Assembly (NCBI GenBank): GCA_018241425.1 | Contig: JAFEDU010000003.1 | Coordinates: forward strand, 186,001-250,000 | DNA length: 64,000 nt | Source of the DNA: Pseudomonadota bacterium | GTDB taxonomy: Bacteria > Pseudomonadota > Gammaproteobacteria > Steroidobacterales > Steroidobacteraceae | Direction of reading: 5' to 3' | Part shown: in pieces, positions 24,856 through 33,549 of the stretch | How positions within the stretch are numbered: position 1 is the first letter of the stretch | Layout: each line of letters begins with the position of its first letter | Translations under genes and position numbers: made by a program | The notes under the pieces: generated by a model | What the model was told of the DNA's origin: nothing | Seen by the model: the letters and a program-made list of their open reading frames with translations, nothing else | Databases searched by the model: none

Positions 24856-25783
24856 AGCGAACTACGCCGCGGTCGGGGCCTTCGTGCTCCTGATCGCGCT
24901 TGCCGCCGCGGTGTTCGTCTACTGGTACTCCGACACCCGCGACCACCGCGACTACAACCGCTTCGAGATCTACTTCACCGGCAGCGTCAGCGGCCTGGAC
25001 CGTGGCGCGGCGGTGCGCTACCTGGGCGTGGGCGTGGGCCGGGTGCAGAACATGCGCATCGATCCGCGCGACTCCAGCCGCGTGGAGGTGGTGGTCGACA
25101 TCGACTCCACGACCCCCATTTCCCAGCACACCGTGGCCGAGCTGCAGCTGCAGGGCGTCACCGGGCTCCTCTATATCGACCTCATGGACGACCGCGAGAA
25201 CAAGCTCGCGGCGCCCTCCCCGGTGGAGAGCCTCAAGTACCCGGTGATCCGCTCCGCGCCCTCGCGCTTCGACGTGTTCCTCTCCAGCCTCCCGGACCTG
25301 GTGGCCGGGGCCAACGAGGTGGTGGCGCGCGCCAACCGCCTGTTCGACGACACCAACCTCAAGGCGGTGGCGGGCGCGCTCGCCAACCTCGACAGCGCCG
25401 CGCGCGGCCTGCCGCGCACCCAGCACGACGTGCAGGCGCTCATCACCGAGCTGCGCGAGGCGACCGCGCAGCTCACCGCCTCCGCCAAGACCGCCCACGA
25501 GGTCATCGACACCGTCCGTCCGGACGTCGAGGAGGCGACCCAGCGCCTGCACCGGGTCGCAGACCACCTGGCGGCGGCGAGCGACCAGCTCGACCAGATG
25601 CTCTCGGAGAACCGCCAGGACATCCGCGCCTTCGCGCGCGACGGCCTGCCCGAGATCGAGCGCTTCGTGCGCGAGGGCCGTGCCGCGGCCCAGGACATCC
25701 GTGCCCTGTCCAACAGCCTGCGCGAGAACCCCGCGCAGCTGCTCTACCAGCCGCCCGAACGGGGCGTGGAGATCCCCCGGTGA
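24845..25783 (+). CDS. mlaD: MCE (MlaD-type) substrate-binding membrane protein
   Basis: 312 residues. An N-terminal membrane helix (about residues 9-27) precedes one MCE domain (about 38-118, with FTGSVSGLDRGAAVRYLGVGVGRV and LQLQGVTGLLYIDL). The rest (about 140-312) is long amphipathic helix with few prolines. It is nearly twice the length of E. coli MlaD (183 residues), the extra part being the helical C terminus, which in longer MCE proteins forms a tube or needle across the periplasm. It forms hexamers in the known family. Partner of the STAS-MlaE and MlaF proteins. Confidence 0.9.
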   Translation: MEREANYAAVGAFVLLIALAAAVFVYWYSDTRDHRDYNRFEIYFTGSVSGLDRGAAVRYLGVGVGRVQNMRIDPRDSSRVEVVVDIDSTTPISQHTVAELQLQGVTGLLYIDLMDDRENKLAAPSPVESLKYPVIRSAPSRFDVFLSSLPDLVAGANEVVARANRLFDDTNLKAVAGALANLDSAARGLPRTQHDVQALITELREATAQLTASAKTAHEVIDTVRPDVEEATQRLHRVADHLAAASDQLDQMLSENRQDIRAFARDGLPEIERFVREGRAAAQDIRALSNSLRENPAQLLYQPPERGVEIPR

Positions 25784-26463
25784 AAGCGACCCCGACTGCC
25801 GCCGCACTGGCCTGCCTGCTGCTGGCCGGCTGCACCGGCCTGTTCACGAGCCACGCGCAGCCCGAGCAGACTTACTACCTGCGCGCGCCCGCCATACCCG
25901 CAGGCGGCGGCCCGGTGGCCGCGCCCGCCGCCCCCTCGGTGCGCATCGCGCGCCCGAGTCCCGACCCGGGCCTGGACTCGAGCCACCTGATGCTGCTGCA
26001 GACCGATCACCGCATGAGCTTCTACACCGGCGCGCGCTGGCCGGCGCCGATGCCGGAGATGGTGAGCGCGCTGGCGGTGCAGACGCTGCGCGCCGGCGGC
26101 CAGTGGGGCTCGGTGGCCGACTCCGCGAGCCCCTTCCCGTCCGACTACCTGCTCCAGATCACGGTGCGGCGCTTCGATGCCGACTACACCACAGGTGGCG
26201 CCGCCCCTGCGGTGCAGGTGGTGTTCGACTGCGTGATCGGGCGCCGCGACGGGCGCGAGGTGGTGGGGACTTTCGTCGTGACCGGGAGCGCTGCGGCCTC
26301 CGCCAACCGCCTGGGGGAGGTGGTCGCGGCCTTCGAGCAGGCCACCGACCAGGCGCTCACCGCGCTCAGCACGCAGACCTTCGCCGTGGTCAGCGCCGAC
26401 CGGGCTAGCCTGGCTCAGAAGGGGGCGAGTCCCCCGCCCTCGAGCAGCCGGCACAACCAGTAG
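25780..26463 (+). CDS. ABC-type transport auxiliary lipoprotein (PqiC-like)
   Basis: 227 residues. The signal peptide ends in LLLAGC (Cys18), so this is a lipoprotein. The mature part has the auxiliary-component pattern: QTYYLRAP, SVRIARPSP, LMLLQTDHRMSFYTGARWPAPMPEMV, and DYLLQITVRRFDADY. Such lipoproteins accompany MCE transporters (PqiC in the Pqi system) and are thought to sit at the outer membrane end. It takes the place where mlaC and mlaB stand in E. coli. The GTG start overlaps the mlaD-like stop by four bases. Its last 16 codons run over the 3' end of the convergent phospholipase D gene. Confidence 0.87.
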   Translation: MKATPTAAALACLLLAGCTGLFTSHAQPEQTYYLRAPAIPAGGGPVAAPAAPSVRIARPSPDPGLDSSHLMLLQTDHRMSFYTGARWPAPMPEMVSALAVQTLRAGGQWGSVADSASPFPSDYLLQITVRRFDADYTTGGAAPAVQVVFDCVIGRRDGREVVGTFVVTGSAAASANRLGEVVAAFEQATDQALTALSTQTFAVVSADRASLAQKGASPPPSSSRHNQ

Positions 26464-27845
26464 TCCGCCTGCGAGGGATCGGAGAACACGGCGAAGTCGG
26501 CCGTGTACTCCGTGCCCGGGGCTCCCTGGTTGGTCCACAGCATGTCGAAGTAGTCCCGCGACGCTTCCGCGAGCGGCGCCTCGCGCGTGAGCTCCAGAGA
26601 CACGTCGGCCTCGGTGTTGTAGTCCATGAGCGAGCGCCGCGTGAAGTTGGCGGACCCTGCCAGCAGCCACACGCGGCCCGGGCCCGCGATGCGGGCAAGC
26701 GCGACGTGGAAGCGCTCCCCGTGCGTGCGGTACCAGCGCACCTGCACGCTCCCGCCGCTGCGCGCCACCAGCTCGCTCGCCAGCGGCTGGTTCGGGAACT
26801 TTAGCGGCGTGTGCACGGTGGCATCCTCGCTCGGGTCCAGGATCAGCCGCACGCGCACGCCGCGCCGTCCGGCCTCCAGGAGCGCCTCGATCACCCCGCG
26901 GTCGGCCAGGCGGAAGAGGGCGAGCTCGATGTCATCCCCGCGGCTCGCGGCACCGATCTGCTCGACCAGCGCCTGGCGCGTGGCTCCCTCCGTGAGCACC
27001 TGCACCCGCGCCTCGTCCGCCTGCAGCGTGTCGCCCGCCGCGCGGCACGCGGCCGCGGGGGCGCTGAACCCCGCCGCCGACCCGTGCCAGCCGAACTCGC
27101 GCGCCAGCGCGAGCTCGCTGCGCAACAGCACGTCCGCGGGTCCCCCGCTCACGCGTACGCCGGCATTGGACCAGGTGCTCTCGCGGTCGTCGGGGTTGGC
27201 GGAAGAGACGAGCGCGGAGAGGCGCCCCTGTGCGTCATCCACGATGAGCACCTTGCGGTGCGCGGCCTTGAAGTCGAGCTCGGTCAGCCAGGCGCCGAGC
27301 TGCCCCGGCGGGCCGCCCCACCAGCGCAGACTCAGGCGGGCGAGCGCGCTGTAGAGGAAGTTCGGGTCGCGCAGCACGGCGAGGTTCGCGCTGACCACCT
27401 CCACCCCGGCGGCGGACAGCAGTGCGAGCTGCGGCAGGTGCGTGGCGCCGTAGTCCTCGTTCGCCGGGTCGAGGATGAGGAGCACCCGCACCTCCGGCCG
27501 CGTGCGGCGCAGCGTGAGCAGCGCCTCGGTCAGTTCGGCGGCGACCGAGCGGCCGGAAGCTCCCGTCGCCTGCGTGAAGCGCTCCACGTCCAGCACCACG
27601 AAATGCGCCGCGCCCGAGATGAGCCGGAGCTCGGCGTCCCTCAGGCTCTGGCGGATGACCGGGTGGCCGTAGGCATCCGCGGCCGTGAGGTCGGTCAGGA
27701 GGGCCACGTCCGCCCCCGGCACGGTGCACATGGGCGAGGCGACGTGCATCCCGGCGGGCAGCAGCTTGTGGGTCTGCCACAGGGCCACGCCGATCCAGGC
27801 CGCGGCCAGTGCGGCCAGCACGGCGCGCACGCGCCGCCGCTTCAT
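26415..27845 (-). CDS. Phospholipase D-like protein with one degenerate HKD motif
   Basis: 476 residues with an N-terminal membrane anchor or signal (about residues 8-24). Two phospholipase D repeats are recognisable. The first has a full HxKx4D motif, HRKVLIVD (196-203), followed by SSANPDD. The second has GSANFTRRS (397-405), but the motif before it reads HVALARI (380-386), with alanine at the lysine position and no aspartate. Normal PLD enzymes (including cardiolipin synthases) use both motifs. It may work as a dimer, or have altered chemistry. The start overlaps the stop of the ABC-F gene by four bases. The longer frame upstream is a shadow of that gene. Confidence 0.82.
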   Translation of the reverse strand: MKRRRVRAVLAALAAAWIGVALWQTHKLLPAGMHVASPMCTVPGADVALLTDLTAADAYGHPVIRQSLRDAELRLISGAAHFVVLDVERFTQATGASGRSVAAELTEALLTLRRTRPEVRVLLILDPANEDYGATHLPQLALLSAAGVEVVSANLAVLRDPNFLYSALARLSLRWWGGPPGQLGAWLTELDFKAAHRKVLIVDDAQGRLSALVSSANPDDRESTWSNAGVRVSGGPADVLLRSELALAREFGWHGSAAGFSAPAAACRAAGDTLQADEARVQVLTEGATRQALVEQIGAASRGDDIELALFRLADRGVIEALLEAGRRGVRVRLILDPSEDATVHTPLKFPNQPLASELVARSGGSVQVRWYRTHGERFHVALARIAGPGRVWLLAGSANFTRRSLMDYNTEADVSLELTREAPLAEASRDYFDMLWTNQGAPGTEYTADFAVFSDPSQADYWLCRLLEGGGLAPF

Positions 27846-29731
27846 CCGGCGGCCGCCTCGAGGGCTTCGGACACCCGCAGCCAGCTTGCCTCGGTGCGTT
27901 CGATCTCGGCGACCAGCTCCCCGTGCCGCAGCGACAGGCCGCGTTGTGCCGCGGCATCGGCGGCCGCGTAGGTGCCGGGGTCCGACAGGCGCGTCTCGAT
28001 CTCGCTGCGCTCGCGCGTCAGCTGCTCCAGCCGCGCCTCGAGGGCCTGCTGCTCGCCGCGCAGCGGCGCAAGCCGCGCGCGCGCCTCGGCCGCCTGGCGC
28101 CGCTCCTCGCGCCGCGAGGGCCCTGCGGCTGCAGAGGCTGCCGGCGGCGTCTCGCTGCTGCGCGACAGCCACTCGGCGTAGTCCTCCAGGTCTCCCTCGA
28201 ACGGGGCGACGCGGCCCTGCGCCACCAGCGCGAACCGGTCGCACGCCCCGCGCAGCAGCGCGCGGTCGTGCGAGACCACCACCACGGCACCCTCGAAGTC
28301 CTGCAGGGCGAGGAGCAGGCTGTGCCGCATTGCGAGGTCCAGGTGGTTGGTGGGCTCGTCGAGGAGCAGGAGGTTGGGGCGGCGCGCCACCAGGATCGCG
28401 AGCGCGAGCCGCGAGCGCTCTCCGCCGGAGAAGTGCCGGGTGGGCTCGAGCACGCGCGCGCCGCTGAAGCCAAAGCGCCCCAGGTGGTTGCGCAGCTCCT
28501 GCTGCGTCCACCGCGCCACCGCAGGTCCGCCGCGCCGCGTGAGTTCCTCCAGTGCCGAGCTCCCGGCGTCCAGCTGCTCGAGCTCCAGCTGCGCGAAGAA
28601 GCCGCAGGCGAGGTCGTCCCCGGGGGTGCGCTCCCCGGCGCGCGGCTCGAGCTCGCCGGCGATCAGCCGCATGAGCGTGGACTTGCCGGCGCCGTTGCGG
28701 CCGAGCACGCCGAGCCGGTCGCCGGGCGCGAGGCTCAGCGACACCTCCCCGAGCACGGTGCGGTCCGCGTAGCCCGCGGCGGCGCGCTCCAGGGTGAGCA
28801 GCGGCCGCGACAGGCGCGCGGGGGCTGCGAACTGCCACTCGAAGTCCGCCGCCTCGTGTACCTGCGCCAGCTCCGGCAGCCGCGCCAGCCACTTCAGGCG
28901 GCTCTGCACCTGGCGCGCCTTGCTCGCCTGGGCGCGGAAGCGCGCCACGAAGCTCTCGATGTGGGCCGCCTCGCGGCGCTGGCGCGCGATGAGGGCGGCG
29001 CTGCGCTCGGCGGCCGCGGCGTGCTGGCGCTCGAAGTCGCTGTAGTTGCCGCTGTAGCTGGCAAGCCTACCCTGCTCCAGGTGCAGCACCCGCGTGACGA
29101 TGCGGTCCAGGAACTCCCGGTCGTGCGAGACCAGGAGCAGCGTGCCGCGGTAGTCCACCAGCCAGCGCTCGAGCCACAGCAGGGCGTCCAGGTCCAGGTG
29201 GTTGGTCGGCTCGTCCAGGAGCAAGAGGTCCGAGCGCCGCATCAGCGCGCGCGCGAGGTTGGCGCGCATGCGCAGGCCGCCGGAGAAGGCGTTCACGGGA
29301 CGCTCGAGGTCGGCGTTCTCGAACCCGAGCCCGGCAGCGAGCTGCGCGGCGCGGCTCGCGGCCGCATAGCCGCCGAGCGCCGCGAGGTGCTCGTGGAGGG
29401 CCGCGGTGCGCTCCCCATCCGCGCCGTCATCGGCGGCGAGCCGCTCAAGCAGGCTCGCCAGTTCCTCGTCGCCGGCGAGGATGTAGTCCCTGAGCGGCGT
29501 GTCGCCGTCGGGCAGGTCCTGGGCGACGCTTGCGATCGCAAGTCCGGGGGGCGCCGCGTAGTTGCCGCCGTCGAGGCCCAGCTCGCCGCGCACCAGGGCG
29601 AGGAGCGAGGACTTGCCGCAGCCGTTCCTGCCGACGATGCCGACCTTCTCGCCGCGGAACAGGGTGACGGAGGCATCCTCGATCAGCACCTGCGTACCGC
29701 GACGCAGGCGTGCATGTTCGAGGGTCAGCAA
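27842..29731 (-). CDS. ABC-F family ATPase (YheS-like)
   Basis: 629 residues with two ABC cassettes in tandem and no membrane part. First cassette: GRNGCGKSS, FSGGLRMRANLARAL, LLLLDEPTNHLDLDAL. Second cassette: GRNGAGKST, FSGGERSRLALAIL, LLLLDEPTNHLDLA. Between them is the ABC-F linker, and after them a coiled coil of about 80 residues (EERRQAAEARARLAPLRGEQQ). This suits the YheS/Uup branch, proteins that bind ribosomes and relieve stalled translation. No ATG is available. The TTG at 29731 follows an AAAGG site lying over the upstream stop codon and gives the expected N terminus. It lies 13 bases after the GGDEF/EAL gene. Confidence 0.9.
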   Translation of the reverse strand: MLTLEHARLRRGTQVLIEDASVTLFRGEKVGIVGRNGCGKSSLLALVRGELGLDGGNYAAPPGLAIASVAQDLPDGDTPLRDYILAGDEELASLLERLAADDGADGERTAALHEHLAALGGYAAASRAAQLAAGLGFENADLERPVNAFSGGLRMRANLARALMRRSDLLLLDEPTNHLDLDALLWLERWLVDYRGTLLLVSHDREFLDRIVTRVLHLEQGRLASYSGNYSDFERQHAAAAERSAALIARQRREAAHIESFVARFRAQASKARQVQSRLKWLARLPELAQVHEAADFEWQFAAPARLSRPLLTLERAAAGYADRTVLGEVSLSLAPGDRLGVLGRNGAGKSTLMRLIAGELEPRAGERTPGDDLACGFFAQLELEQLDAGSSALEELTRRGGPAVARWTQQELRNHLGRFGFSGARVLEPTRHFSGGERSRLALAILVARRPNLLLLDEPTNHLDLAMRHSLLLALQDFEGAVVVVSHDRALLRGACDRFALVAQGRVAPFEGDLEDYAEWLSRSSETPPAASAAAGPSRREERRQAAEARARLAPLRGEQQALEARLEQLTRERSEIETRLSDPGTYAAADAAAQRGLSLRHGELVAEIERTEASWLRVSEALEAAAG

Positions 29732-29744
29732 GGGCTCAGGCCTT

Positions 29745-32231
29745 TCAGGCCAGGCGCGGGGCGGCCTCGGTGCTGCTGGCGCGCAGCAGGTGCCCGAAGG
29801 GGACCGAGCCACCGCCCTGGTGGCTGAGGAGTGCCAGCAGGTCGCTGGCCGCGCAGGGCTCGCCGAACAGGCGCCCCTGGCCGTAGTGGCAGCCGTTGTC
29901 GCGCAGGAACTCCAGCTGCGCCTGCGACTCGACGCCCTCGGCGATCACCTCGATGCCGAGGCTCCGCCCCATCTCGATGATGGTGCGCACGATGGTGGCG
30001 TCGTTGGCGTCCTCGGTGGCATCGCGCACGAAGGACTGGTCGATCTTGAGCGTGCCGATGGGGAACTGCTGCAGCGCCGAGAGCGAGGAGTAGCCGGTCC
30101 CGAAATCGTCGATCGACAGGTGCAGGCCCATGGCGTAGAGCTCGTCCAGCAGCCGCACGGTGCGCTGCGGGTCGGCCATGAGGGTGGTCTCGGTGATCTC
30201 CAGCTCGAAGGCGGTCGGGGAGACGTGGTGGCGGCGGAACACCGAGCGGCAGCGCAGGATGAAGCTCGCCTGGCGCAGCTGCTTGAGCGAGAGGTTGAGC
30301 GAGATGCGCCCTGGGTCGCCGCCCTGGGCCTGCATCTGCCGGTAGTCCATGCACACGCGGTTGAGCACCCACTCGCCGATGTCGAGGATGAGGTTGGTCT
30401 CCTCCGCCAGCGGGATGAACTGCGAGGGCGGGATGTCGCCGTGGCCCGGCAGGCGCCAGCGCAGTAGCGCCTCGGCGCCGATGATGCGCCCGGTACGCAG
30501 GTCGACCTTGGGCTGGTACTTGATCTCCAGCTCGTCGCGCTCGAGCGCGCGGCGCAGCTTGCTCTTGAGCATCAGCCGCTCGACCGCCGCGGCATTCATC
30601 TCCGGGGAGTAGAAGGCGAAGGTGTTGCCGCCGTTCTGCTTGGAGTAGTACATCGCCGCATCCGCGTTGCGCAGCAGGTCGATGACGTTCTCCGCATCGC
30701 GCGGGCAGAACGCGATGCCGATCGAGGCCGACAGGAACACCTCGTGCTGGGTCAGCTGGAACGGCCGGCTCACCTCGGTGAGCAGCACCCGCGCCAGCTG
30801 GGCGATCGGGCCGCGGTTGTCGGCATCGGCCGGGAGTCCGTCGACGAACAGCGCGAACTCGTCGCCCGCCAGGCGCCCGACCACGGTGTCCTTCGGCAGC
30901 GAGCGCGTCAGCCGCTCGGCGAGCACCTCGAGCACCCGGTCGCCGGCGCCGTGGCCGAAGGTGTCGTTGACCTCCTTGAAGCGGTCCATGTCCAGGTACA
31001 GCGCCGCCACCACCTGGCCCGAGCGCAGCGAGCGCGCGATGGTCTGCTGCAGCACGTGGTGGAACTGCATGCGGTTGGGGATCTTGGTGAGCGCGTCGTA
31101 GCGGGCGAGGTAGCGGATGCGGCGTTCGGCGCGCTTGCGGTCGGTGATGTTGCGCGCGACGAAGATGATGCCCTGGAACTGCGGGTCGTCGCTGTCGATT
31201 CGCGAGCCGGTCAGCGACACCGGGATGGTCTGGCCGGCGCGGGTGCGCACGATGCTCTCGCGGGTCTCCTGGGCCGCCTGGGCGAGATCGAAGTCGGCAC
31301 GCTCGCGCTCGTCGAGGATGGCGATGATGCCCTTGCCGAGCAGTTCCTCCTCGACGTAACCGAGCATCTTGCAGGCGGAAGAATTGGCGATCTTCACCAC
31401 CCCGTCCGGGGAGGTGACGAACACCGCGTCCGTCATGCTGTTGAGCACGCTGTGCAGGTAGTTCTTGTGGATGGTCGACTGGCGCAGCCGGCCACGCATG
31501 CGCTCGAAGGCCTGCTCGAGCTCGCCCAGGGCATCCGCGCGCCGCACTTCCACGGGACGGGTGTAGTCCCCGAGCCCGATGCGCTCGGCGCTCTTGATCA
31601 GCCCGTCGACCGGGCGCTGCAGCCGCCCCACGCTGCGCCAGCCCAGTACGCCCGCGACGAGGGCCGCGCCGAGCGCGATCAGGGCCGCCAGCATCCAGGT
31701 CTCGCGGGTGCGCGCGGCGGCTGCGGCAGCGAGGCGCCCGCCCATGCTGGCCGCATCCAGCGGGCCTGCCTGCTGCACGCCGACCGTGAGGGTCGCAAGC
31801 GTCGCCGGCGTGGAGGCGCCGGGGATGTTCTCGACGTAGGTGCGCACGGCGCTGTCGGCCCGCGCGGTCAGCGCCCCGGCGCCGGCCTCGCGCTGGAAGC
31901 GGAACAGGCCGCGCCCGGCGGGGTCGACCACGGTGAGCGCGGTGACGGAGGCGTTGTCGGTGAAGGGCTGGAGGCGCCGCGCGATGCCCTCGGCATCCTG
32001 CGCCCGCACCGCCCCTGCGATGGAGTCGGCCGCGTAGGCGGCCAGGGTGTCGGCGCGCGACTGGAGCTCGGCGGTCACCCGTTCGCGGGCGCTCTGCTCG
32101 GCGAGCGCGCCGAATCCGCGCGCATCCCCCTGGTTGCGCAGGAGAAACAGCGCCACCACGCCGGCGGCCACGGCCACCACGAACAGGCAGGCAGCGGCGG
32201 CGTACTTGAGCTTGGAGCTGGCGGCGGTCAC
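29745..32231 (-). CDS. Membrane GGDEF-EAL protein with HAMP and PAS domains
   Basis: 828 residues. TM1 is at 9-31, a periplasmic sensor region of about 145 residues follows, then TM2 at 178-198, HAMP (about 200-253), PAS (about 258-365), GGDEF (about 375-545) and EAL (about 555-815). The GGDEF signature is AGDEF (455-459); such variants can still be active. No RxxD inhibitory site stands before it. The EAL domain keeps its catalytic set: EALLRW (587-592), NLSLKQL, ELEITET, DDFGTGYSSL, KIDQSFV and AEGVES. It is therefore probably a working c-di-GMP phosphodiesterase, possibly bifunctional. It heads the unit with the ABC-F and PLD-like genes and lies next to the HD-domain gene. Confidence 0.92.
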   Translation of the reverse strand: MTAASSKLKYAAAACLFVVAVAAGVVALFLLRNQGDARGFGALAEQSARERVTAELQSRADTLAAYAADSIAGAVRAQDAEGIARRLQPFTDNASVTALTVVDPAGRGLFRFQREAGAGALTARADSAVRTYVENIPGASTPATLATLTVGVQQAGPLDAASMGGRLAAAAAARTRETWMLAALIALGAALVAGVLGWRSVGRLQRPVDGLIKSAERIGLGDYTRPVEVRRADALGELEQAFERMRGRLRQSTIHKNYLHSVLNSMTDAVFVTSPDGVVKIANSSACKMLGYVEEELLGKGIIAILDERERADFDLAQAAQETRESIVRTRAGQTIPVSLTGSRIDSDDPQFQGIIFVARNITDRKRAERRIRYLARYDALTKIPNRMQFHHVLQQTIARSLRSGQVVAALYLDMDRFKEVNDTFGHGAGDRVLEVLAERLTRSLPKDTVVGRLAGDEFALFVDGLPADADNRGPIAQLARVLLTEVSRPFQLTQHEVFLSASIGIAFCPRDAENVIDLLRNADAAMYYSKQNGGNTFAFYSPEMNAAAVERLMLKSKLRRALERDELEIKYQPKVDLRTGRIIGAEALLRWRLPGHGDIPPSQFIPLAEETNLILDIGEWVLNRVCMDYRQMQAQGGDPGRISLNLSLKQLRQASFILRCRSVFRRHHVSPTAFELEITETTLMADPQRTVRLLDELYAMGLHLSIDDFGTGYSSLSALQQFPIGTLKIDQSFVRDATEDANDATIVRTIIEMGRSLGIEVIAEGVESQAQLEFLRDNGCHYGQGRLFGEPCAASDLLALLSHQGGGSVPFGHLLRASSTEAAPRLA

Positions 32232-32313
32232 GTGCGGAGGCCGCCTCGCGGGAGCGGTGCTCCCCCTTCAGGCGGCCGATCCCCTAGTTATACGGGGTTC
32301 GATATTAACCGCC

Positions 32314-32327
32314 GCTTAAGGCTTAAG
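32314..32327. repeat. Tandem GCTTAAG heptamer
   Basis: GCTTAAG occurs twice in tandem (32314-32320, 32321-32327) in the AT-richer 107-base gap between the HD-domain stop and the GGDEF/EAL start. The gap should hold the minus-strand promoter of the GGDEF/EAL gene; I cannot assign its hexamers with confidence. Confidence 0.4.
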
Positions 32328-32338
32328 GCTACTTGAGA

Positions 32339-33343
32339 TCAGGCCCCCGACCAGACCCGCTTGATATGTCCGAGCATCAGCCCGCGCGTGGTGCTCATGG
32401 GGTCCTCGATCGCCGCGAAGATCGGCGGCCGGCGCCGCAGCAGCTGCCAGTTCTCGCTGCGCAGGACCTGCCGCAGGAACTCGACGTTGCGGTCGATGGC
32501 CTCGATGTAGGGGTTCGAGCCGCCGTAGAGGATCTCCAGGTACCGGTAGGCCTTGCCGAAATCGCGGTCGAGGCGCTTGGTGCGCACGTCGGCGATGAAA
32601 ACCGGCGTCTGGCGCAGCAGGTCGAGCCCGGAGGCGTACTTGACCTGCGGGTAGCCGTCGGTGAACGGCAGCGCCACGCCGCCGAGCACGAACTCGGCGT
32701 ACAGGCGGTCGCGGCACTTCTCCAGGTAACAGCGGTCCGCCATCTGGGCAATCATGTCCGCGGTCCCCAGCAGGTGCCCCACCGTTATGTCACGTGGATC
32801 GGTGACCTTCTCGGTGATGCGCGCGAAGGGCACCTCGTAGCCGGTGAAGTGGATGATCTCGGTGGCGATCGGCACCCAGGCGCCGAAGCCCACCACCGGC
32901 AGGTACTCGGTCAGGAAGCGCGCCCCGCGCGAAACGTGCGTGCGGGTGAACTCGGCGCCGTTGCGCGTGCCGGCATCGTCGTTGCGGCGCAGGTAGCCGA
33001 CGTCGTGGAAGAGGCCGGTGAGGATGCCGACCGTCGCCCGCGCACCACCCAGGCGCTCGGCCTCGGGCGCCTGGCGCTCGTAGCCGACGAGCAGGCGCGC
33101 CAGCGCGAGCGTGATGTCGAGCGTGTGCTGGCGGTCGTGGTAGACGGTGTCGACGCCGTAGAAGCCGGGGACCAGGCCCGCGAACAGGCGCCCGAAGTGC
33201 TCGAAGCCGCGCTCGAGCGGCTCGAAGGAGAGGTCGGGCCAGGTCGGGCGGAAGAGGGCACGGATCGCGCCGAGGACCGCCTCGGGCGAGCTCACCTGCA
33301 CGCTGTTGGTGACGTCGAAATCGCTGCGGCGGGTGCTCGTCAT
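32339..33343 (-). CDS. HD-domain protein, cyclic-nucleotide-phosphodiesterase-like
   Basis: 334 residues from the chosen ATG, with no membrane segment. Metal-binding HD residues are visible: YHDRQHTLD (H69, H73), LFHDVGYLRRNDD (H113, D114), THVSRGARFL (H136), EIIHFTG (H165) and GTADMIAQM (D196). The spacing and words resemble the class I cyclic-nucleotide phosphodiesterases (YHN..H, HD.GH, a later H, and an AD near the end) more than HD-GYP proteins. The substrate is not known. A GTG 60 bases further upstream is also open; the ATG is preferred on codon grounds only. It precedes the GGDEF/EAL gene on the same strand, hinting at nucleotide signalling. Confidence 0.75.
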   Translation of the reverse strand: MTSTRRSDFDVTNSVQVSSPEAVLGAIRALFRPTWPDLSFEPLERGFEHFGRLFAGLVPGFYGVDTVYHDRQHTLDITLALARLLVGYERQAPEAERLGGARATVGILTGLFHDVGYLRRNDDAGTRNGAEFTRTHVSRGARFLTEYLPVVGFGAWVPIATEIIHFTGYEVPFARITEKVTDPRDITVGHLLGTADMIAQMADRCYLEKCRDRLYAEFVLGGVALPFTDGYPQVKYASGLDLLRQTPVFIADVRTKRLDRDFGKAYRYLEILYGGSNPYIEAIDRNVEFLRQVLRSENWQLLRRRPPIFAAIEDPMSTTRGLMLGHIKRVWSGA

Positions 33344-33549
33344 GATCGTTCGGATACCCCGGGGTACTGCGCCGCGGGGCCCCATTCCCCTAAGGGTCCG
33401 CACGCTGGCTTAAACGGCAGTCTAGGCAGTTCGACCACGCCCCGACCGAGACGCGGCGCACATTTTCCCTGCCGCTGCCGCGGCTGCGATATGTCGTCAC
33501 GGTTGACCCCGCGGATTCGTGTTCCAGTAAGGCACGCGCGTTGGAGTGC

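Noticed and set aside
26415..28892. An apparent single 825-codon gene covering the ABC-F and phospholipase D regions
   Set aside because: Upstream of 27845 the frame is out of register with the ABC-F protein and gives an Arg/Ala/Pro-rich nonsense sequence. The true PLD start is the ATG overlapping the ABC-F stop.
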